A DNA stretch of 30,058 nucleotides, taken from positions 1 to 30,058 of the forward strand of contig ASPP01007421.1 of the NCBI GenBank assembly GCA_000512085.1, given 5' to 3'. Below are positions 11,401-19,206 of this stretch, in pieces. This stretch comes from Reticulomyxa filosa. Its lineage: Eukaryota > Foraminifera > Reticulomyxidae. A model generated the notes under the pieces. It searched no databases. It saw nothing but the letters and a program-made list of their open reading frames with translations, and had not been told where the DNA came from. Within the stretch, counting starts at the first letter, position 1. Every line of letters begins with the position of its first letter. Made by a program: the position numbers and the translations under genes.

Positions 11401-11975
11401 TCGGTTGGCCATTGGCAATTGGATGTGGCAGTGGTATCTCGGAGTCATTCTCCAACTCGGCAACGATCGCTTTGTCAACTACATCCCATATCTCTAATTT
11501 CACTGTCTCTTCACTTGTTTTATAAGTCCAAGGCATGCTTGTGATATGAATTTGTGGGGTTGGAATATGTTCCAATCTGAATTTTCCACCTTCGAGGCGA
11601 TGCAGTAGCGCTTGATTTGGATTGAAAAAGGGAAGGAGAACAAACGAGAATATATGTCTGTGTCTTATTTATCTACGTGCATGAGGTGGAAATTTCTAAT
11701 ATCATTTTTACCTGATTTTCCTGTTTGCCGGTCTCCTCGAATTATTAGCTTCACTGTATGTGTGTTGTCAGTGTTATGGACAATTGTGAGATCAAACATG
11801 AAATATGAACCATTCTTGTCACTTCTAAAAGAATCACTGTCTAGTAACTGTTGTATGTATGCTGGTCAAGGACGCTTGGTTTAGTCTTTTCTCCAGAGAC
11901 CGCCGATGCACCGGCTTGAGGGAATGGGCCTGGAGCGGGTGATGATTGGTGTCCATGGCCTGTATTGTTTCCCAT
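8478..11975 (-). CDS. RABL6-like: RABL6-like Rab-related GTPase with long charged C-terminal tail
   Basis: Homologue of Rab-like protein 6 (RABL6/RBEL1/PARF), a GTPase-like protein linked in animals to growth control and trafficking. Exons on the minus strand: 11975-11874, 11847-11712, 11610-11371, 11317-11157, 11064-10897, 10755-10122, 10059-8615 and 8524-8478; with one base added in exon 7, about 977 residues. Exons 1-2 end in the P-loop IIRGDRQTGKS. Then come IPTPQIHITSMPWTYKTSEE, the RABL6-type WDVVDK in place of DxxG, MVDPTQKWTLEYV, and FIKKDL where NKxD or its equivalent should be. SLKDCFGMKELYTFLSVPFL and a helix (LLETELDRVRFELDQSQLEV) close the conserved part, matching animal RABL6 in order. 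The rest is disordered: a Pro-rich patch, EKEQR repeats, a poly-Glu block and Lys/Glu/Ser-rich tails. A one-base frame break lies in A runs between 9739 and 9793. The first intron would be only 26 bp. Family assignment is firm; nucleotide binding is not shown. Confidence 0.88.
9739..9793 (-). other. Frame break in A-run region of the RABL6-like gene
   Basis: The minus-strand frame from the poly-Glu exon runs into a stop near 9701, while the long downstream charged frame starts near 9776. Two A runs (T7 at 9787-9793, T13 at 9739-9751) sit in the overlap. One extra base in either would join the frames, and no GT...AG intron is needed. Most likely a homopolymer length error. Confidence 0.6.
9945..10010 (-). 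repeat. (GAA/GAG)n coding poly-Glu tract
   Basis: Imperfect trinucleotide tract, CTT/CTC on the plus strand, that encodes an uninterrupted poly-Glu block of about 22 residues in the tail of the RABL6-like protein. Mixed GAA and GAG codons argue for selection on the peptide rather than recent slippage of one unit. Confidence 0.9.
11848..11873 (-). other. Candidate 26-bp intron in the RABL6-like gene
   Basis: On the minus strand this segment begins GTCC and ends ACAG. Removing it puts the N-terminal frame from the ATG at 11975 exactly in phase with the P-loop exon. Without it the N-terminal frame stops within a few codons. A one-base sequencing error is the alternative. It would be by far the shortest intron in the window. 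Confidence 0.4.
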
Positions 11976-12583
11976 TTCAAATGTATTTGTGATTCTATTT
12001 GCAAAGTTTCAAGTGATCGCCTTCCAAACTAATAATTTTGTTCCTAAGTGCCTTTAAAAAAAATTAAAACGCGAAAAAACGAACCACGGTCAATGTTTTA
12101 TAAGTTATTATAAAGATGCAATGTGGATGAAATTAAACAAAATTCATCAAAAGAATCCACTTTCTTAAACCTCATCTGTGCATTTGTGAACCACAGTCTA
12201 ATTGAAAATGTAAGGTTTTAGTCAATACAACAGATCAAAAAATTTTATTCTTTTCGGAGCAATTGCTTGATTGACACTTTTCTTCAAAAAATTTAAATGC
12301 ACATTCTATATTTGCCAATATTTTTTGCGAGAAAAATAAGAGGCTGCATTCTGAGATTTATTTTCATGCCAAACGGTGGAAAAAAAGAAACACAACAAAA
12401 AAAGGTAACATATCACAGTTTGTCTACTTTTTTTTTTTGTACAGAATATGACGAAAAAACTGATGTACAACTCTTCAATTGCTTGTTTTGCATTATCATT
12501 TATTTCTCTATGATCAGTAAAATTATTATTATTTTTGAACCACTGTCAATACTGTTGATTGGTTCAAAAATCAAAGAATGGCT
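11976..12583. other. Intergenic gap between the two Rab-related genes
   Basis: Holds the promoter side of the RABL6-like gene and the 3' UTR of the TBC1D13-like gene, both on the minus strand. TTTATT at 12499-12504 reads AATAAA on the minus strand, about 80 bases past the TBC stop, and is a fair polyadenylation signal. The small plus-strand open frame here has no domain and reads like AT-rich chance. Confidence 0.45.
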
Positions 12584-15500
12584 TTACGATTTTTCATTGG
12601 TTTTGATCCAGGGAAACTTTAAGCGCTTGGAGGCGGTTGTTTGAACAGTTGCTTTGTTGGTAGAGTTTTTGACGGAAGGCTTAGCATGAGCTTTGCGTGA
12701 AGGAATGGCCTCAGGCAAGCTGTTCAACCACTTTTGTTTGCTTACTTGTAAGAAGTGCTTGCCTTTATCCAAATTCAAGTTCAAAGATATCTGTCGCTTG
12801 CGTGTTTGTTGAGATGGATGTTTAATTCGCAGTTCAGTTGCTAGTTTCAGCAGTTCAAAAGGATCAACTGTTGGATAAGATTGGAGCAATTGCAAATTTG
12901 ACGCAAAGTTTCCTTCCATTAGCTCACTGCGCACATTTCTAAGAGGGAGGAGGGGAGGGGAACAAGGAAGAAAAGCGTGGTAAGTAACGTGTTGGAGTTT
13001 GCCAAAACAAAAAAAAAAGACAATATAAATTCTAACTGCATCATGGCAACGGCAAAATATGTCACAAGCTCAAATCGGTTAGTATCCGACAAGACTGTTA
13101 TTTTTGACATTATAAGAAATAAAAAAAATTAAAAAAAAAAGCCAATGAAACGAATTTGAAGGAACGATAGACAGACAAAGACATACAGGAATCCCATAAG
13201 CGCAAAACATCAGGCAATTGAAATTCCATGGCCATAAGTAGCATAAGCCATCGCAAGGAATAAAACCTTGGGTCTAACGCTTGTTTTTTGAGGACGGTCC
13301 ATAGATCCGGGTCGATGCGACGCAACAACACATCGAATTCACTCACCACCGCCAAAATGCCAAACTGGGAGTTGTCGGCTTCGGCGATGAATCGATCACT
13401 CAAATGGGACATCAAATTGGTAAAGCAGAAGAACGTGTCTGCTTCCGCGAACATTCCATCGTCAGACGAGTCCGACGCAAACACATAATAAATGGGTGCC
13501 AACTATGTAGAATCATTCAAATGTCCGAGGACCCTTTCTCCATTCTCCAGCCATTTGTTTTTTTTTTTTTTTAAAAAAAGAAAGTATAACTATTTCGTTC
13601 ATGCCTTGCACATAGTCAACACCTTTGTTAAGTCGAGCGTACACACAGAGAATGCGGATCATGACCTGGGCGTGAATTCCCAAGTCTTTGCCAGAGAGGG
13701 TATAGCGTTCGTATCGAAACTTTTTAATCCTTGCCGACAGCATGTTTTTTTTATGATTGGATGGAGGAATGTTGGAGTTGGGACTCAAATGATTGCCATC
13801 GTCACGACTCTCTACAGTACTCGTACTATTTTCTGTTTCCACTCCGTTGATCATAACTCCACCTTTGCGTTGGATGCTCGCGCTTCGATATTTCATGTTT
13901 TTGTTTTGTTTTTGCGCTTTTTTTTTTTTTGGTTTTTGTAATCAAATTTTGGACTTGTCCTTCGCCAAATGTGGTCGAGTATCGATTCTCTCTCGTTTCC
14001 GTCTCTGTGGTCTGCGGTGATGATGTTGCTGGTGCATTTGGATCATTTGGGCTATTTGGATCATTTGGACTATTTGAATCATTTGCATGTTTGCTCGTTG
14101 TCGTTGTGATTGTGGTTGTGGCTGCTGCTATTGCGGGTGCCAGATCCAAGCTCGGTGGCTGTGCTGATGATGCTCGAGCTCTGGTTTCTTCCATTTTAAT
14201 ATTCGGCATTCCGCCAATAGGAGTGACAACAATAACCGCGGAGACAGCGGAGACAGCGGACGCAGCTGACAAAGAGGGACTGGCAGGAGCGACTTGCAAC
14301 GGCTCTTCTTTATTTCTCTCATCGTTGATTGGTGGCATGTTGGCCATAATATTCAGATTGGCGACATTTGGTGCATTCCCCTGTTCCAATGCTGTCAAAA
14401 TTTGTGCCACTCCCCTTGCAACAGGGTCGGCCACAGATTGACTCGTTTCGTTTTCGCATTTATTTCCATTGGCATTGTCTGTTGTATTTGTTGTTGCAGC
14501 AGCTGTGTCTGTACTGTCCGTCGCAACAGGTATCGTTGGCAGTCCAATGACAGTGGCTCGGACTGGCACAATCGAAAAGTTGTCGGTTAAAGGCTTATCG
14601 CTATCTCCGAGGGTGCTCGTTCGTTGATGCTTTGGCTGAAGAGGATCGTCTTGCTCAGGAGGAGGGACAATCACGTGTTCGTGCGAATCGGATACACTTG
14701 CCTCGCGAACAGGCATGTCGTTATTTTGTTTCGTCTCGTGTTTACCTTTATTGTTGTTTGGATCGTTATTGTCGTTATTATTTTTATTTTTATTTTTGTT
14801 TTTGTTTTTGTTTTTGTTCTTGTCGTCTACGTTTTCATCATTGTCGTCATTGTCGTCATTATTATCATTGTCGTCATTATTGTCATTGTCATCATCGTCA
14901 ACATCGCTATCACCCGTTGGAGGTTCAAAGTTTCCAGCAGCCAACACTTTTGTTTATATTGCATTACAATATTACATTTACATATATATAATATATATTG
15001 TATTATGTGTTGCGTAATATATTTTGTTACAAATTGCGTGTACACACTCCAATATTTGATTAATAATAACTTTGTGCTAGGTTTGTGGCAGTATCCAATG
15101 GCTCTACATCGTTGTCACGATCAAAGGGAAAACGATAGGACTTGCTGGCAGACCTTTCATGGATCATTTTATTGCTTCGAAAAAAAGCAAAGGTTTGATG
15201 CGTGCGATGGATGTCTTTTTCAATTTTATTCCAAATTTCCCAATCGTCCAAATAAGACTTCCATGGGCTATTGTCAATGTCATTGTCATTTTCATCGTCA
15301 ACTGTCTCAAAGAATTGCGAGGTATTGCTTGCCCCATCTGTTGGAGGTTTCGAATGAGGGGTTCGCATATCCAGTTCTTCTGTATCGCTATCACTGTTGT
15401 TTGGATTTTCCTCCACTTTGATCTTTGGAATCGTTACACTTTCTTCTTTTTCTTCAGCCCCTTCTTTCTTATCGTTGTCTGTTGCATTTACATTTGCTTT

Positions 15501-16311
15501 GCATTTGCATTTGCTTTTGCTTTTGCTTTTTCCTCTGTCGTCACTGCTGTCTCTTTTGGCTTGGTCACGCCACTTATTACTATGTCGATTGTCTTTTCCT
15601 TTGTCTCTTCTGCTGAACAATTTATCTGCTCTGTCGGTTTTATCTCTTCGGCTTCTTTTGTTTGTTCTGCTTGCTTCGTCTCCTCTTTGCTTTCCTGCGT
15701 TTGCGTCTTTGCATTTGTCGTCTCTCCATTCTTCACTGTCTGGATCTCCGACTGCGTTTTTTGCAATGGCAATAGTCCGGGGCCCTTATTTCCTTCATTT
15801 TCATTCTCCTTTTTTTTGCCTTTCTGCATATTTGACATACGTGCTGTCAGAGGTCTTGACAAATCTTTTTTTTTTTTTTAAGTGTGTTATGTTCATTTAC
15901 TATATATTACATATAAATTTTTTTTTTTTTTTTTTTGTACCGTGGTGTACGTCTGGGGTTTGAAATAGTAGGTTAATATAAAACGAATACATCGTTCTTT
16001 GCTGCTCCAAATGTGTTTGCCATTTGCCCGTTTCGAGGGGTAAATATCCCAACAACAATTTCCAACATTTTGCTTTTAATGCCAGCTCTTCTTCTGGAAC
16101 ACCAGCAAAGCATAGTTCTTGTAGTTTTTTTAGATCCACTCGTTCCTGTCCTAATAAAATTTCAAATGCTTCAATTCTGTATTCGTCAGTGTCAGGAAGG
16201 CCAAGTGTCCTTTCTCGTTTTCCTTTTCAATCACAAACAACAAAAATACCTAGAGTCAGGTTGCTTTGGTTGCGGCTTCTTTGCACGCACTGCTTGCTTC
16301 AATATATTCAT
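12584..16311 (-). CDS. TBC1D13-like: TBC1D13-like Rab GTPase-activating protein with giant insertion in the TBC domain
   Basis: TBC-domain Rab GAP that should speed GTP hydrolysis by a Rab (Rab35 for mammalian TBC1D13). Minus-strand exons: 16311-16250, 16209-15941, 15864-15071, 14946-13591, 13502-13187, 13094-13037, 12938-12584; about 1069 residues after two one-base corrections. Conserved blocks follow TBC1D13 order: RIEAFEILLGQERVDLKKLQ, CWKLLLGYLPLE, WKSYLDDWEIWNKIEKDIHR with the arginine finger (codon 15206-15204, about residue 331), VMIRILCVYARLN then YVQGMNEI with the glutamine finger (codon 13608-13606, about residue 822), APIYYVFASD, EADTFFCFTNLM, RWLMLLMAMEFQLPDVLRLWDS, NRFELVTYFAVAMM and ELMEGNF. 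Both fingers are intact, so catalysis looks preserved. Low-complexity KEE-, N/D- and A/T/P-rich segments sit before and after the R-finger block. Frame breaks lie in the A-rich repeat at about 15486-15540 and in the 13-A run at 13918-13930. Tail past about 12850 is basic and unassigned. Confidence 0.9.
13918..13930 (-). other. Frame break at a 13-A run in the TBC1D13-like gene
   Basis: On the minus strand, 13 consecutive A separate the frame of the long N/D/T-rich insertion from the frame carrying the glutamine-finger block. One A fewer restores a single frame, and the phase of every later exon then fits. A sequencing error in the run is the simplest reading. Confidence 0.65.
14750..14900 (-). 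repeat. Asn/Asp/Lys codon repeat in the TBC insertion
   Basis: Degenerate GTC/GTT/ATT-type triplets on the plus strand encode alternating Asp/Asn runs and then (Asn-Lys)n on the minus strand, at the start of the giant insertion in the TBC domain. Low-complexity, presumably disordered. Confidence 0.8.
15486..15535 (-). repeat. GCAAAA/GCAAAT short tandem repeat with frame break
   Basis: Six-base units read as Lys-Ala/Asn-Ala in one frame and Lys-Ser/Lys-Cys in another. The upstream part of exon 3 is open in the first frame and the arginine-finger part in the second, so one base is missing or extra in or just beside this repeat. No intron with matching phase was found. Confidence 0.6.
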
Positions 16312-16521
16312 TGCCAAATGTTCGACTTTAGTAGGAAAAAAAACTCTTGGATCCACAGAAGAGAAGTGTCATCGAACAGGTCTCATGTACTAAGACAATT
16401 CAGTAAAGTTCATAATGGCGCACTATGCATAGTCGCATGTTAGCTAATATATCCCACAAAATAAATAAGCATATAGAAACGTCGGGTCAAAAGAAAACCC
16501 TTTTTTTGTAATGATATAAGG
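16312..16521. promoter_or_regulatory. 210-bp divergent (bidirectional) promoter region
   Basis: The TBC1D13-like ATG (minus, 16311) and the ion-channel ATG (plus, 16522) are head to head and only 210 bp apart, so both 5' UTRs and core promoters must lie here. No motif stands out in the AT-rich sequence. The placement is seen; shared regulation is an inference. Confidence 0.5.
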
Positions 16522-18697
16522 ATGTCGAAAGATTTAGTGCACCTGGTGGATGTAGTCAATGATTCAAAAACAAAGTTAAGTTGAAGTGTTAAATGTAGTA
16601 AAATTGTGCATAATAATAAATATTTTTAAAACTGGTACACAGGAAACAGATACCAAGAACGATCACTGGCATAAACAAATCCGCCTTTTTCCACGAACAT
16701 ATTGAACGAGATGAAAAAGGGTTTTATTATCACATCAGATATTCCAAGACGCAGCAAGCGCCAAAGGTTACCAAGTGTCAAAAAAAAAAAGTGGGTTATG
16801 ACAAAAAAAGAAGAAAAAATGTTTAAATATGACAGGGGGATCTGATCATGATAAATACCGAGGAAACCAAAGTGGCAGAGAAGTCGATAGAAGAACTCGC
16901 AAACAACGATTTGGCAAAGTTACCAAACTTTGGATCTCAAGACAGTTCATTTCAAGAAGCCAATCGTCGGTTGGTGTTTTGGGAATGCAAAATGAAACGA
17001 ATCAGTGATATAAACACAACACAGGAGACATTTCGATGTCGTTTTCACTATTACCTTACGTGGCTGGCGACCAAAGAAGAAGTCAGAGACTACGAAAACT
17101 TTATCAAATTCCACAAGAACACCACAGACACGGTCTTCTGGTACCCTCATTGGGTCCCTCGGTTGGAATTTACCAATGCCGTCGAAGTCATTCAATTTGA
17201 AGAGCATAGTTTTGTGTTTGTAAACTTGTAATTTATATTGCGTGCAATAAAGCAACAATTTTTTGTTTGCTTGTTTGAATTTAAAGAAACAAAATTCACC
17301 AAAAACACGAATTGTGAATAGGTCCCAAATATGAAGTGCGAAATGCCACGAACCAAGCACAATTGCGCGAATCGTGGAAAAAAAATGCTCAAAAATATAT
17401 TGAATTGCTGGGCTTTGATCCGTCTCACGGACAATGGATTCGATGTCGTTATGAAGCTGACGTTGTATTTGCCGAGGAAATGGAACTGGAGAATTTCCCT
17501 TTTGATGTTTGTTTTGTTTTGAGTAATGACCACCACCAAAAAAAAAAAAAAAAAATTGAAAAAGTTAATAACGATAATAAGAATGACAACAATAATGGTA
17601 ATAAACAATAACCAATGACTAAACAGTGCCAAGACTTTACTGCTTATTTCAAGGCAGAGCTAGAAACGACCGCATGTCGCTTGCTTCCATTTCCACGAGA
17701 TCGAATATTTTGCTCTTTGGATGGACAGTTTAGTGTGTTGTCAGAATGGATATTGAAACGAGTTGTCATTGAATTTAAACAAACGGATAAAACACGATCG
17801 CGAGGCACGCGCACATACTCAATCGTTGCAATTCATATTAAAGCATCCCGAAAATGGAACACCCGTGCAGGAGAAATTTTATTGACGTTTTGCATGATGA
17901 CCATGGGACTAGGCGCCTTTGCTATGGACACTTCTTCCGACAGTATTCCTATTTGCTATTTAGTCTTCCCCCAATTTGTTTAGTGTTCCTCCTCAATACG
18001 TGCACACATACACAAATAGACCTTGGCAATCGTTTAATCTTTGCCATTACCTTGCTCTTAGCTGACGTGACCTCCTTGCAATTGTTGATCCAACAGTTGC
18101 CGAACATTCCCTACTGGACTGAAATGGTTTTGTGTGTCTTTTTTCTCAGTGTGTATGCAGGCAATGTACAATGAAGGTGTGAGAATGGATGAGACTTCGA
18201 AACGACGCTGACACTATATATTATATCATACAATACAGGACTTCTACATGTACACTTGCTTTTTCTATCTATTCTTAATTACCTTGTGGTCAGCCTTGGT
18301 GGGTTTAACCAATAACTTATTGAGAGCTGCCGATACTTATGCGTTGATATTTTTTGTTGTATTGTGGTTTTTTGCAAACTTATTGTTTGCCGTCCGAGCT
18401 GTTATTCTCTTGAAGCAAGAAAGGGCAAGTCTTAATTATGATACAAGTGACCTAAAAAAGTTTTATCGAAGCCGCCGTAGTGGTAATGACCGAAGTACTA
18501 TTGAATGCAAATTCAATGCTGACAAGCTTATTGATCAAGAGGATGATGGAGTATTATTATTTAGTGGACGAAAGCTCAAACAAGGTATTGTTACCCCACA
18601 AATGTTCCAAAAAAAAAATGAATTGCTCAGATTAGGAACATTTCTTGTTTATGACCGCAATGTTACCAGTGCGGTTGTCAACGCAGAATCTAGTTGA
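16522..18697 (+). CDS. Pentameric ligand-gated ion channel subunit (Cys-loop receptor superfamily)
   Basis: Subunit of a pentameric ligand-gated ion channel, the superfamily of nicotinic, GABA-A and prokaryotic GLIC/ELIC channels. Exons: 16522-16574, 16643-16766, 16836-17208, 17322-17506, 17627-17942, 18020-18165, 18239-18697; every junction keeps phase, giving 551 residues. A ligand-binding-type beta domain contains QETFRCRFHYYLTWLAT, VPRLEFTNAVEV, WIRCRYEADVVFAEEMELE and FPFDCQDF (about 242-249), the counterpart of the Cys-loop FPxD. M1 follows (about 327-346), then NLGNRLIFAITLLLADVTSL (M2, the pore helix, about 351-371), LPNIPYW, M3, a cytoplasmic loop of only a few residues and M4 (about 430-455), then about 95 polar residues. 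The second loop cysteine partner is absent, as in prokaryotic channels. No N-terminal signal peptide is visible, which is odd for this family; an upstream exon could have been missed. Ligand and ion selectivity cannot be told. Confidence 0.87.
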
Positions 18698-19206
18698 CAT
18701 ACGATCGTTCCATTTTCTATCGTAGTTCTACTGACGGTGTTTTGAGTGTGTATGATGGACTGGATGGCATAAGATGATACGCCATGAAAAAAATTTGACA
18801 ATAAAATTTTTGGTTTTTTTCTACTATTCTTGTCAATGTTTCTAGCAAATCAATTGTAACGATTGCAATATCGAGACATATTTCACCTAAAAACTTTGGT
18901 CAATCAAAAACTAATAGATCTTTTTCAGACGTATATTAATTGAAGGTTTTTTGTGAATATTAAGACATTGATGTGAGCACTATCATTTTAATGAGAACAA
19001 AAATGTTTGTGTTTGTAAATATCAAATTTTAAATTTTTTTTTTGAAATTATCGAGAAAAGTTGAAAGTTTTGAATACTCCATACGCCAACAATAAAGATT
19101 TACGAAAAAGCTTTATCATTGCCATTGAAACAAAAATTTCTTTGCTTAGTAGTTGCCTTTAGCTAAACTTTATCACCATTGAGATTCAGAATTTGTTTTG
19201 AAACAA
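18698..19206. other. Convergent intergenic gap between channel and ABCG genes
   Basis: Holds the two facing 3' UTRs. Beyond the AATAAA at 18800-18805 I see only AT-rich sequence with no open frame worth calling. Confidence 0.5.
18800..18805 (+). terminator. AATAAA polyadenylation signal of the ion-channel gene
   Basis: Canonical AATAAA 103 bases after the channel stop codon, followed by a T-rich stretch. Its position suits the 3' UTR of the plus-strand gene. Confidence 0.5.

Noticed and set aside
12297-12644. Plus-strand open frame of 115 codons between the two Rab-related genes
   Set aside because: Overlaps the end of the TBC1D13-like exon, is T-rich and has no domain.
14790-14900. Tandem triplets that could suggest a CRISPR-like or satellite array
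   Set aside because: Units are degenerate codons with no spacers, inside an open reading frame of a eukaryotic gene.
13929-15421. Plus-strand hydrophobic open frames (Val/Ile-rich) that look like membrane proteins
   Set aside because: They are antisense to the Asp/Asn repeat of the TBC1D13-like insertion; apparent helices come from GTC/ATT/TTA triplets.
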